Source: Alphaproteobacteria bacterium (GTDB lineage Bacteria > Pseudomonadota > Alphaproteobacteria > 16-39-46). Taken from it: a stretch of 36,805 bases of DNA. Positions within the stretch are counted from its first letter, which is position 1; every line of letters begins with the position of its first letter. Under the pieces are notes generated by a model that saw only the letters and a list, made by a program, of their open reading frames with translations, had not been told where the DNA came from and ran no database searches. A program made the translations under genes and the position numbers. Positions 8,117 to 16,221 of this stretch are shown piece after piece. Location: contig JAGYKM010000010.1 of the NCBI GenBank assembly GCA_018401675.1, positions 1 through 36,805 of the forward strand. Direction: 5' to 3'.

Positions 8117-9178
8117 TTACCTTTCCTCCAGTATATTGTTTTTTTCGTGATCTATGAGCCATTGTTTGCGGTTAATCCCCCCTCCATACCCCCCAAGATC
8201 TCCATTACTTCGCACTACCCGATGGCAAGGAATGATGATAGCTATTTTGTTTCGTCCATTGGCATTTGCCACGGCCCGGTGTGCTAAAGGCTTTTGCAAG
8301 GAACAGGCTTGTTCCTTATAAGAACGCGTCTCTCCGTAAGGAATGGATTGGAGACCTTTCCAGACTTCTTGTTGAAAAGGGGTGCCTGACATATACAAAG
8401 GCGTTGTAAACTCCCTCAGAGTTCCCTCAAAATATAACTGAATCTCTCTTGCGAGAAGCTGAATTGGCTCGGTTATTCCTGGAACAATGGCAGAGTGCAA
8501 TTTGTGCCTCAGTTCTTTGATCTCGCTTTCTAAGCCTCTTCGCCCTGAGAATTCCAAAAGGTGTATAGCTTTCTCATCGCCTATGGCCAACATAGGGCCT
8601 ATTTTTGTATCAAACCAATGGGCCCTTACTAGGGTAAGCTGTGCATTTTTTTTAGTTGGAGGCGCTCCCATTATTTTAGAAAATGCATCTCGAAACCCAC
8701 TACTGGATTCATATCCACAGTCAAGCTGCGCATTAATAACCAAATCCCCCGAACGAATTTTTTGAAAAGCAAGCCCCATCCGCCTAGCCCGGGCGTATTG
8801 CACGAAAGTCATACCAAAGCGCTTTTTAAAGTGACGACGCGCCGTGGATGCATCAACCGCTAATTGATCAAAGTCCGCCTCTCTCCAATGCTTTTCTGGT
8901 TCCTTTTCAACAGCATTAACCAATAGTTGCACCAGCGGTGATACTAAGTTGGGATGAGACAAAGGCCGACAACGCAGACAAGGCCTATAGGAAGCCAGTA
9001 AAGCTTCTTCTGCCGTTTTAAAGAATTCACAATTTTCTACTTTAGGTTTTCGAGCTGAACAAGTTGGCCGACAAAAAATTCCCGTAGACCGAACACCCAC
9101 ATAAAAAATCCCCTCATAGCATGGGTCTTTGTGAATTAGAGCTTGGTAAAAATCCTTTTTTTCGACTTCTGATATCAT
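8117..9178 (-). CDS. ada: Bifunctional Ada: methylphosphotriester/O6-methylguanine methyltransferase and regulator
   Basis: Suicidal repair protein for alkylated DNA and activator of the adaptive response. The 353 residues hold three parts. The N-terminal Ada zinc domain has Cys36, Cys40, Cys67 and Cys70 (FCRPTC, CLRC); the first is the expected acceptor for phosphotriester methyl groups. An AraC-type helix-turn-helix spans about 85-175 (ARRHFKKRFG, YESSSGFRDAF). The C-terminal methyltransferase domain has PCHRV with acceptor Cys318. Length matches E. coli Ada (354). All key residues are present, so it should be active. The ATG at 9176-9178 is the first Met of the domain. The region upstream contains a long inverted repeat (9258-9317). 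Confidence 0.95.
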   Translation of the reverse strand: MISEVEKKDFYQALIHKDPCYEGIFYVGVRSTGIFCRPTCSARKPKVENCEFFKTAEEALLASYRPCLRCRPLSHPNLVSPLVQLLVNAVEKEPEKHWREADFDQLAVDASTARRHFKKRFGMTFVQYARARRMGLAFQKIRSGDLVINAQLDCGYESSSGFRDAFSKIMGAPPTKKNAQLTLVRAHWFDTKIGPMLAIGDEKAIHLLEFSGRRGLESEIKELRHKLHSAIVPGITEPIQLLAREIQLYFEGTLREFTTPLYMSGTPFQQEVWKGLQSIPYGETRSYKEQACSLQKPLAHRAVANANGRNKIAIIIPCHRVVRSNGDLGGYGGGINRKQWLIDHEKNNILEER

Positions 9179-9257
9179 AGTTGTTCCTTTGTCTCTCTCT
9201 TTATAAAATATCCAGTGTGAATAGACTTATTGCATTCATATATACGTCTTTTAACCG

Positions 9258-9317
9258 AAGGCTGCGACCGAAAATCAGGCACCCAATTTTTTAATAGAAG
9301 ACACTATTCGCAGCCTT
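9258..9317. repeat. 10-bp perfect inverted repeat between ada and an MFS gene
   Basis: AAGGCTGCGA at 9258-9267 is matched by its exact reverse complement TCGCAGCCTT at 9308-9317, with a 40-base spacer. It lies in the 270-base gap between divergent ada and the MFS gene. It could be a transcript hairpin, a pair of half-sites or the end remnants of a small element. It has no T-tract of terminator quality. Confidence 0.5.
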
Positions 9318-9451
9318 TACCTTCTCAAAATGATGAAATAGCTTTTCTCATTTTATAGAAGATCTGCTCACCTTCCGTTCCTACTAGATTAGGGAGATGA
9401 AGTTGTGATAATTTTACGGTGACTATTTATATTTTCAGAAAGTTGGACCTC

Positions 9452-10657
9452 ATGAAAGCACAAGCAGCCTTGTATACAAATCTACTGATTGTTTTATACT
9501 TAGCCGTGGCAGGCATATTGTTTTGTCTCGGAATCATTGACGTATCCTTTCCAGAGTTTCTCAATCGAGCACATCTTTCTGACACCTTAATTGGACTTAA
9601 TGGAAGTTTATTCTGTTTGGGATTTGTAGTCGGAAGTATGGTGGGATTCTATCTTTTAAAAAAGTTAAGTTATCTCTCTATCTTCCGAGTGTGCGGGGCC
9701 GGTATTTTTATTCTTCTTCTCCTTTTAGGATTTTGGCAAAGTCCCAGCCTCATTTTTGTTCTCTCGTTTAGTGAAGGGATCCTTGCATGCTGCGTGTACA
9801 TTGTTTTAGATACAAGTGCGGCTTCTCTCTCCAATCACTTTAAGAACAAAGCATTTCTCAATGGTATCTATCTCGCCGTTACATATGGTGCTTATGCCAT
9901 GGGAACCAGTGCTGTTTACTATATGCATAATCTTGATACCCTAGACCGCTTTCTTCTGGCTTGTCTTCTAGGGATCCTTTTATGCCTTCCTCTCGCGTTT
10001 TCAAAGAAATTTTCTGAAGCTTTTGGTTCTTTTCAAGGAGAGCCCTCTGCTGGCCAGCCTCCCGCACCAAGTTACATGAAAGCCATCGGATATCTTTTAT
10101 TTCTGCCTCTCGTTTTGGTGACCGTTTTCCTCTATGGCGCCCTTGATGAAATCCTCCCTGAGCTTCTCCCTGTCTATGCAGAAAATCTGGGTTTAACCCC
10201 CGGTTCAGCTTCGTTAGTCTTGACTATTTTTATCCTTGGATCCGCTATATTACCTCCTCTTCTTGGCTATATCGCCGATCGCATCGGCTATACTCGCGCT
10301 GCATGGACTTACCTTGTCGTATTCACAATCTGCTGTCTTATTATGTTGCTGGAAATGGGAGATTTCTTTTTCACTTGGCCAACTTTATTTATCATGGGGG
10401 GCATTACCAGCGGGTTGTCTGCCTTAGGCATCACTCTTGTAGGCCTAAGATATAAAGGCGCCATTCTCGCTCTTGCTTGTATGTCTATGGAGTTCATTGG
10501 CAATATTTCAGGAACTATAATGACGCTCCTTTCCGGAAAATTCATGAATTTGTGGGGCCCCTCAGGACTAACTATTTCCCTTTTTCTTCTTTGTTTCTTA
10601 GGTTTTTGTGGGTATATCTTTTGCCAGTTCATCAAACCAAAATCTCTAGAATCTTGA
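9452..10657 (+). CDS. MFS transporter (YcaD-like)
   Basis: A secondary transporter of the major facilitator superfamily with about twelve hydrophobic segments in 401 residues. The signature between TM2 and TM3 is weak (VGFYLLKKLSYLSIF). The second half has GYIADRIGYTRA, the conserved Asp-Arg-x-Gly motif. The substrate cannot be told. I place the start at ATG 9452-9454, which leaves a short leader before TM1. A GTG at 9419-9421 would add eleven residues but has no close ribosome-binding site. The gene stands alone, divergent from ada. The rnpB promoter begins 80 bases downstream. Confidence 0.85.
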   Translation: MKAQAALYTNLLIVLYLAVAGILFCLGIIDVSFPEFLNRAHLSDTLIGLNGSLFCLGFVVGSMVGFYLLKKLSYLSIFRVCGAGIFILLLLLGFWQSPSLIFVLSFSEGILACCVYIVLDTSAASLSNHFKNKAFLNGIYLAVTYGAYAMGTSAVYYMHNLDTLDRFLLACLLGILLCLPLAFSKKFSEAFGSFQGEPSAGQPPAPSYMKAIGYLLFLPLVLVTVFLYGALDEILPELLPVYAENLGLTPGSASLVLTIFILGSAILPPLLGYIADRIGYTRAAWTYLVVFTICCLIMLLEMGDFFFTWPTLFIMGGITSGLSALGITLVGLRYKGAILALACMSMEFIGNISGTIMTLLSGKFMNLWGPSGLTISLFLLCFLGFCGYIFCQFIKPKSLES

Positions 10658-10736
10658 TTGCGAACCGCCGATTCCTTTCGTATCACCATTTCGGCCACTT
10701 GGTATGTTCATCTACGGATACTTTTCCACAGAATTA

Positions 10737-10765
10737 TTGAAATATTTCTAAACTCCGTCTATAGT
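10737..10765 (+). promoter_or_regulatory. Sigma-70-type promoter of rnpB
   Basis: A -35 TTGAAA at 10737-10742 and a -10 TATAGT at 10760-10765 are separated by 17 bases. Transcription would begin about seven bases later, at the GGG that opens helix P1 of the RNase P RNA. Confidence 0.8.
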
Positions 10766-10772
10766 CGCCTAC

Positions 10773-11172
10773 GGGAGAGAGGCGGAGGATCGCTGGGATT
10801 TAAACATTTCAGAGGAAAGTCCGGGCTCCACGAGAAAAGAGTGCTGGGTAACACCCAGCGAGGGCGACCTTAGGGAAAGTGCAACAGAAAACAAACCGCT
10901 CTGGCGTTTAATTTAAAGAGCAAGGGTGAAAAGGTGCGGTAAGAGCGCACCGCTTTCTTGGTAACAAGAAAGGCATTGTAAACCCCACTCGGAGCAAAAC
11001 CAAATAGGAGTCTTCAGTCTTCTTCGCCTACCTTAGGGCAGATGAAGAAGCGTATGATTCTCGCATACATGAATGACTCGGGTAGGTTGCAAGAACTATG
11101 AGGTAACTTATAGTCTAGATGAATGATCCTCTCTTGGATTCAAGAACAGAACCCGGCTTATAGCCTCTCTCC
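10773..11172 (+). ncRNA. rnpB: RNase P RNA, bacterial type A
   Basis: Catalytic RNA that trims the 5' ends of tRNAs. It is recognised from the universally conserved segments GAGGAAAGTCCGGGCTCC near the 5' end and ACAGAACCCGGCTTA near the 3' end. Helix P1 forms between GGGAGAGAGGC (from 10773) and GCCTCTCTCC (to 11172). GGTAAGAGCGCACCG fits the P10/P11 region. A run of six T follows at 11173 and serves as the terminator tail. About 400 nucleotides is normal for type A. The ends are set by P1 and the promoter and are good to a few bases. Confidence 0.95.
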
Positions 11173-11248
11173 TTTTTTCCTCCTTGATCCGCATAAAAGA
11201 GCCTGGGGGCCTCTCTTAAATAGAAGGCCTTTCCTCCAGAAATATTTT

Positions 11249-12058
11249 TTAAGGAATTTGTGGCCTTAGTATGGGATTCTGGTCTGGAAATTGCTCATCA
11301 AGAATTCTACGATCTAGGCTATCATCCTTATCAAAAAGCAGACTTAATTTATGCTTAGCACTTATTTTTGAGGTCACTTCCTTCACATTGGGAGTCATGG
11401 AAAAATCTCCGGTACAGCTAACGGTGCGTTTTTCTGAGTCCTGAACCTTAAACTGAACCTCCATCGTATTTGGGAGCAATGCCCCACTCCAGCCTCGGGG
11501 AGATAAGGGATTTATTGGGGTTAAGGCCAGAAGGTTCGCTGTAAGCGGCAAAATAGGCCCTCCAGCCGAAAGATTATAGGCTGTACTCCCCGCGGGAGTC
11601 GCCAAGAGTATGCCGTCGCCAACCAAGGTCTCCATCCGACTAACGCCATCTACCATTATGGAGAGCCTTGAAGCATAGGGCGTATGCCGAACCAAGGTAA
11701 CTTCATTAATAGCATAGCCCTCTTTCAATTTCCCTTCGCCAGTTACCATCTCGATATGCAAGGGTGTAATATCAATAGATTCAGTCTGTTCTATTAATTC
11801 CACCATCTTCCCGTAGGTAAGAACCCCTTTCACGTGATTCATTAAGAATCCTCGTGTCCCATAGTTAAGAGCGTAGACTGGAGTGCTGAGCCCACAGGCC
11901 AATAAGCGGTGCAGAATTCTTAATAAGTAGCCATCTCCTCCTAAAACCACTATGAGGTCTGCAGATTCGAAGGGTGACGTCATTTCCCCCCTCAGCAACA
12001 CCCCTAAGATTTTCTTGATCTCTAGGTTTCGTATATCTCCCAGGATACATAACCGCAT
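11249..12058 (-). CDS. nadK: NAD kinase
   Basis: Phosphorylates NAD to NADP. The 269 residues contain the family motif GGDG at 40-43 (VVLGGDGYLLRIL), the NYGTRGFLMN segment (family GxxGFL), NEVTL and the substrate-binding block GDGILLATPAGSTAYNLSAGG. Length is normal for the shorter proteobacterial type. The start ATG at 12056-12058 follows a strong ribosome-binding site, AAAGGAGGGGATT. It is transcribed toward rnpB, with 76 bases between the ends, and no neighbour shares its unit. Complete and probably functional. Confidence 0.95.
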   Translation of the reverse strand: MRLCILGDIRNLEIKKILGVLLRGEMTSPFESADLIVVLGGDGYLLRILHRLLACGLSTPVYALNYGTRGFLMNHVKGVLTYGKMVELIEQTESIDITPLHIEMVTGEGKLKEGYAINEVTLVRHTPYASRLSIMVDGVSRMETLVGDGILLATPAGSTAYNLSAGGPILPLTANLLALTPINPLSPRGWSGALLPNTMEVQFKVQDSEKRTVSCTGDFSMTPNVKEVTSKISAKHKLSLLFDKDDSLDRRILDEQFPDQNPILRPQIP

Positions 12059-12353
12059 AATCCCCTCCTTTCAGAATATTGAGACAGGCTTTTGGGTCTC
12101 AGCTTCTTCTTTTTCTCGGCTCTTGTTACTTTAATTATCAAGGACTTTTTCTAACAAATCCTAAACCTACCTAACTCAATACACTAAGAATTAAGCCTTA
12201 GGAAACTAAATCACCTCCCAAGGGTAGCCTCATTGCAGAGAGTCTCTTCTTACGCTAAAGTCCAATACAGTGTATGGATATCTTGCAAAATTCTCCTGTC
12301 TTCGCTATTGGTTTTTATAATATTCCTAAAGTTAAACAATTCATAGGTATTGT

Positions 12354-13409
12354 GTGATGGTAACAGTAAGCATTCCCGAATTAGCGTCCAAGGTGGAAAA
12401 AATTTTTTTCTCTTTTGGTCACTCCTTAGAAGATGCTCGATGGGCCGCTGAAGCATTAATCGCAGCTGACATTTGGGGGATTCCTTCCCATGGCGTAGGA
12501 AGATTGCCCCACTATATAAAGAAATATGCTAGTGGTGCCATAAATCCTAAGGCCATTCCTAAAGTAATTGCAGAAACCCCGTCTACCGCCACCCTAGACG
12601 GTCAAGAGGGACAAGGACTCGTGATTGCTCAACAGGCTATGCGGTTAGCCATCTCCAAAGCCAAGACATGTGGCACTGGGTGGGTGGCAGTCCGAAATTC
12701 CTCTCATTTCGGATGTGGAAGCTTTCATACCCAACTGGCCTTACCGGAAAATATGATTGGCATTGCCTTTTCAAATGGGAGTCCTGTGGTCGCTCCCAAG
12801 GGCTCCACGGAGCGACTTTTTGGCACCAATCCTATTGCCGTAGCCTTTCCTACCCCAGGAGATCTTCCCTTCAGTTTCGATTTTTCCACTTCCATGGCCA
12901 CTTGTGGATTTATAGCGGCTCACGCTAAAAGAAAAGTCAACCTTCCCCTGGGTGTGGTTATTGATTCTGCTGGTGAAGTCACAACAAACATTAATGTTCT
13001 CGACCACAATGGGGCCATTTTACCCATGGGATACAATGCCACCTTTGATAACAGCCATAAAGGCTATGCGCTAGGCGCCATGGTTGATCTCTTTTGTGGC
13101 GTTCTTTCAGGCGCCAATTTTGGTAAATGGGTCCCCAATTTCACCATCTCCCAAGACGATTCAAATGAGACCGTGGGTCAAGGAATTGGCCATTTCATTG
13201 GGGCCATCCAAATTGAAGCGTTCAGGCCTAGAGAGGAGTATTGTGAAGCCATAACTACTTGGCTTAACATGGTAAAAAAGGCAACTCCAACGGCTTCATC
13301 CACCGTCTTCCTCCCTGGAGAAAAAGAAGCAGATCATAAGACATATCATGAAGCCCATGGACTCCACATTCCTCAAGAAATATTTGATTTAATCGAGTCT
13401 TATCAATAA
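12354..13409 (+). CDS. Malate/L-lactate dehydrogenase family (Ldh_2) oxidoreductase
   Basis: NAD(P)-dependent 2-hydroxyacid dehydrogenase of the Ldh_2/MDH2 family, unrelated to classical Rossmann malate dehydrogenases. The 351 residues show the family landmarks SHGVGRLPHYI, the SSHFGCGSFH block with the conserved His, the FGTNPIAVAFP nucleotide-binding stretch and SHKGYALGAMVDLF. Family members act on malate, lactate, ureidoglycolate or sulfolactate; the substrate cannot be told here. GTG at 12354 and ATG at 12357 are adjacent possible starts, and AGGT lies a few bases upstream. A TATAAT at 12316-12321 may be its -10 element, though no good -35 accompanies it. Confidence 0.88.
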   Translation: MMVTVSIPELASKVEKIFFSFGHSLEDARWAAEALIAADIWGIPSHGVGRLPHYIKKYASGAINPKAIPKVIAETPSTATLDGQEGQGLVIAQQAMRLAISKAKTCGTGWVAVRNSSHFGCGSFHTQLALPENMIGIAFSNGSPVVAPKGSTERLFGTNPIAVAFPTPGDLPFSFDFSTSMATCGFIAAHAKRKVNLPLGVVIDSAGEVTTNINVLDHNGAILPMGYNATFDNSHKGYALGAMVDLFCGVLSGANFGKWVPNFTISQDDSNETVGQGIGHFIGAIQIEAFRPREEYCEAITTWLNMVKKATPTASSTVFLPGEKEADHKTYHEAHGLHIPQEIFDLIESYQ

Positions 13410-13439
13410 AAATGAAACTAAGGCTTCTTTTTTAAATGA

Positions 13440-14603
13440 TTACCCTAAAACTTCCCGCACGGCCGATACAATCACTTCGGTTTGCTCAGATGTAATATAC
13501 CCATGCATAGGGAGCGAGAGCACCCGTTCAGCAAGAGATTGCGCAACCGGCAAAGGTCCTGCGGTTGCTGTGGGAAATTTATGATAAGCCCCTTGTTGAT
13601 GAAGCCCTAAGGGATAATAAACCACCGTGGGGATTTTGCGATCTCTGAGCTCTTTTTGCACAAGCGACCGGTCAACACCTTGAGGGAGCGTTACCGTGTA
13701 CTGAGCCCATACCGATGTCGCTCCTGGAATGACTACCGGAACGGCTACAAGGTCTTTTAGCCCCTCAGAATAAAAAGTGGCAATTTCTTGGCGGGCTTTT
13801 ATCTCCGCCGGAAATACTTTTAACTTCTCCGACAGAATAGCTGCTTGTATGGTATCAAGACGTCCATTCATCCCAATACGAACATTGTCATATTTATCCG
13901 TACCTTGCCCATGAACACGTAGGGATTTTAATAATGCGGCCAACTCATCATCATTGGTAAAAATAGCCCCACCGTCTCCATAGCATCCCAAAGGCTTTGC
14001 GGGATAGAAGCTTGTTGTGGTCGCCAATCCAAAGGTCCCTACTTTTTTATTCTTATAACAGGCTCCAAAACTCTGAGCAGCATCAGCAAGAATCCACAAA
14101 TTGTGATCCTCGGCAATAACCTCAATAGACTCATATTCAGCCGGTTGACCAAATAAATCTACAGGTATAATGGCTTTTGGGGTCAAACCTAACTTCTTTG
14201 CTTGCTCTATTCCTTGGAGTAGGCTTGCAGGGTCTATATTATAAGTATCTTCAAGACTATCGATAAAAATCGGGACAGCACCCATCCAAACCACAACCTC
14301 AGCTGTGGCACAAAAAGTGAAGGTAGGCACAAATACTGCATCTCCTGGACCGATCCCTTTAGCTCTCAGAACAAGTGCCAATGCGTCAGTACCATTAGAA
14401 CAACTAATCACATGGTCAGATCCACAAAAATCAGCCAGATCTTGTTCCAAACGGTTTACCGCAGCCCCCATAACATAATCACCCTCATCAAGAACACGCT
14501 TAATGGCAAGGTCTATATAATGACGAATACCCTTTTGTTGCACCTTAAGATCAATAAAATTGACGGGCTCAACAGAACTCATAGGGTTAGGCTTTAGCAA
14601 CAT
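13440..14603 (-). CDS. DegT/DnrJ/EryC1/StrS-type sugar aminotransferase
   Basis: PLP-dependent aminotransferase that puts an amino group on a nucleotide-linked keto sugar. The 387 residues show the family pattern: SCSNGTDALALVLRA, FVPTFTFCATAEVV, LADAAQSFGA (PLP-contacting Asp at about 174) and SFYPAKPLGCYGDGGA, where Lys203 would form the internal aldimine. The ATG at 14601-14603 follows AAGGAGAAGA and overlaps the end of the upstream dehydrogenase by 17 bases, so the two are translationally coupled. With a UDP-sugar dehydrogenase as partner, it resembles WbpE/WlbC-type enzymes of 3-aminouronate synthesis. That sugar is an inference; the usual oxidoreductase and acetyltransferase steps are not here. 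Confidence 0.9.
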   Translation of the reverse strand: MLLKPNPMSSVEPVNFIDLKVQQKGIRHYIDLAIKRVLDEGDYVMGAAVNRLEQDLADFCGSDHVISCSNGTDALALVLRAKGIGPGDAVFVPTFTFCATAEVVVWMGAVPIFIDSLEDTYNIDPASLLQGIEQAKKLGLTPKAIIPVDLFGQPAEYESIEVIAEDHNLWILADAAQSFGACYKNKKVGTFGLATTTSFYPAKPLGCYGDGGAIFTNDDELAALLKSLRVHGQGTDKYDNVRIGMNGRLDTIQAAILSEKLKVFPAEIKARQEIATFYSEGLKDLVAVPVVIPGATSVWAQYTVTLPQGVDRSLVQKELRDRKIPTVVYYPLGLHQQGAYHKFPTATAGPLPVAQSLAERVLSLPMHGYITSEQTEVIVSAVREVLG

Positions 14604-15948
14604 TCTTCTTCTCCTTCAGAAAACGAGTGGCGTTACGTGTATCTATTACTAGAGGCACAGAAGCTGCTAGCAATTCATAATCTACATCATCATGATCCGT
14701 ACAAATAACCGCTGCATCATACCCAGAAAGGATTTCCTTACTCCAGGAGATAGATTTGACTCCCGCTAATTCTGGATGCTCTCTGGTCGTGGGAATATAG
14801 GGGATGAAAGGGTCATAAAAACTCACAGTAACATTACGCTTCCGCAAAAGATCGAAAATAACCAAGGAAGGACTTTCCCGTGAGTCATCCACATTTTTCT
14901 TGTAAGCAAGGCCGACAAGAAGAATTTTTGCACCGTTGAGTCCTTTTTTTTGCCTCAAGTCCAACTCCTCTTGCAATCTGGTAATGACATACAAAGGCAT
15001 GCTTGTATTAATTTCTCCCGCCAACTCCACAAACCGCGTCGCAATATTATACTCGCGCGCTTTCCAAGTAAGGTAGAACGGATCAATAGGAATACAATGG
15101 CCACCTAATCCAGGACCAGGATAAAAGGGCATGAAACCGAAAGGCTTCGATTTAGCTGCCTCAATAACTTCCCAAATATCGATTCCCATACGGGAAAACA
15201 CCAACTTAAGTTCGTTAACCAATGCAATGTTAGTGCTTCTAAAAATATTTTCAGTGAGCTTTACAGCTTCGGCCGTTCGAGTCGAAGACACCATAACGAC
15301 GCCTGGCACAAGTTGGCTGTACAGTTCTTGGGCAAGGGCGCGGGACTTGTCATCGTCCGCCCCCACTACCTTGGGAATAACCGCCGTTGAAAAAGTTGCA
15401 TTACCAGGATCTTCTCTTTCTGGAGAATAGGCTAGGAAAAAATCCACCCCAGATTTTAATCCACTTTTTTCCAAAATAGGCGTTACCACCTCTTCCGTAG
15501 TTCCTGGATAAGTAGTCGACTCAAGAACAATGAGTTGGCCTGGTTTCAGATGATCCTTTATCGCTTCAGTAGTGGCCACTATGAAACTCATGTCCGGCTC
15601 ACGATTCTTCGTTAAAGGCGTAGGCACACATAACAAGATAGCGTCAGCTTCTGACAGAAGAGCAGGATTAGCCCCACAAACAAATTTCTCACTCTTACTC
15701 AGAGCGATAACTTCATCCTCGGGAATATTGCGGATGTAAGAAGTCCCATTCTTCAATTGAACAATTTTTTGAGAATCCACGTCAAAACCGATAACTGAGA
15801 ATCCCTTTTTAAACAACGTAAGCACTAAAGGAAGTCCTACGTACCCTAAACCTACTACCGCCACTCTCGCTTCTTTGCTTTTAATTCGGTCGAGGGTTTT
15901 AGTAAAAAAAGAATTAGAATTGTCTTTTGAAGACACGGTTTGCACCAT
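14587..15948 (-). CDS. UDP-N-acetylglucosamine 6-dehydrogenase (WbpA/WecC-like)
   Basis: NAD-dependent nucleotide-sugar dehydrogenase that oxidises C6 of a UDP-hexose twice to the uronate. The 453 residues contain the Rossmann motif GLGYVGLP at 33-40, the YSPERED segment, and GGHCIPIDP with catalytic Cys285. These features and the length fit the UDP-N-acetylhexosamine branch (WbpA, WecC, TviB) better than UDP-glucose dehydrogenase. The start ATG at 15946-15948 follows CCAGGAGCCGTT. It is first in a two-gene unit with the DegT-type aminotransferase and probably feeds surface polysaccharide synthesis. A tRNA-Glu gene with its own terminator lies just upstream. Confidence 0.9.
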   Translation of the reverse strand: MVQTVSSKDNSNSFFTKTLDRIKSKEARVAVVGLGYVGLPLVLTLFKKGFSVIGFDVDSQKIVQLKNGTSYIRNIPEDEVIALSKSEKFVCGANPALLSEADAILLCVPTPLTKNREPDMSFIVATTEAIKDHLKPGQLIVLESTTYPGTTEEVVTPILEKSGLKSGVDFFLAYSPEREDPGNATFSTAVIPKVVGADDDKSRALAQELYSQLVPGVVMVSSTRTAEAVKLTENIFRSTNIALVNELKLVFSRMGIDIWEVIEAAKSKPFGFMPFYPGPGLGGHCIPIDPFYLTWKAREYNIATRFVELAGEINTSMPLYVITRLQEELDLRQKKGLNGAKILLVGLAYKKNVDDSRESPSLVIFDLLRKRNVTVSFYDPFIPYIPTTREHPELAGVKSISWSKEILSGYDAAVICTDHDDVDYELLAASVPLVIDTRNATRFLKEKKNVAKA

Positions 15949-15970
15949 AACGGCTCCTGGAAAACTAGAG

Positions 15971-15992
15971 AAACAAAACCGCTGCTCGGTTT
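15971..15992 (-). terminator. Small terminator after tRNA-Glu
   Basis: Six-base-pair stem AAACCG / CGGTTT with a five-base loop, followed on the minus strand by TTGTTT. It lies about 35 bases past the end of the tRNA and 23 bases before the dehydrogenase start. The stem is short, so read-through into the sugar genes is possible. Confidence 0.5.
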
Positions 15993-16027
15993 CGCACTAT
16001 AAGAACTGAACTTGACTCTGTTAGAAA

Positions 16028-16103
16028 TGGCGTCTCCTACGGGATTCGAACCCGTGTTGCCGCCGTGAGAGGGCGGTGTCCTAGGCCTCTAGACGAAGGA
16101 GAC
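16028..16103 (-). tRNA. tRNA-Glu(CTC)
   Basis: 76 nucleotides with a full cloverleaf: acceptor GTCTCCT / AGGAGAC, D-arm GTCT...GGAC, anticodon stem CCGCC / GGCGG with loop CTCTCAC, T-arm CGGG TTCGAATC CCG. Discriminator G is followed by an encoded CCA (16028-16030). The anticodon is CTC, not the near-universal TTC, so it should read GAG only; another tRNA-Glu is needed for GAA. Confidence 0.95.
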
Positions 16104-16114
16104 TATCGAGGCCC

Positions 16115-16144
16115 GTTATACTCTACTTGCATCAACGAGTTCAA
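16115..16144 (-). promoter_or_regulatory. Promoter of tRNA-Glu
   Basis: On the minus strand a -35 TTGAAC (16139-16144) and a -10 TATAAC (16115-16120) are separated by 18 bases. The expected start lies a few bases before the mature 5' end at 16103. Confidence 0.7.
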
Positions 16145-16166
16145 GGAATTTTTGCTTATCGGGGGC

Positions 16167-16200
16167 AAGGAGACGAAAACGAAGACTTTTTCATCTCCTT
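16167..16200 (-). terminator. Hairpin downstream of the glycosyltransferase gene
   Basis: Outer stem AAGGAGA / TCTCCTT and inner stem GAAAA / TTTTC. They are joined by a pair that is a U-G wobble on the minus transcript but a C-A mismatch on the plus strand, which favours a structure in minus-strand RNA. It begins 22 bases past the glycosyltransferase stop. No T-tract follows, so it may only protect or process the 3' end. Confidence 0.45.
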
Positions 16201-16221
16201 AATCTACCTAATGAGATACCT

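Noticed and set aside
9419-9451. GTG start of the MFS gene at 9419
   Set aside because: No ribosome-binding site at a useful distance; the ATG at 9452 leaves a normal N-terminus before TM1.
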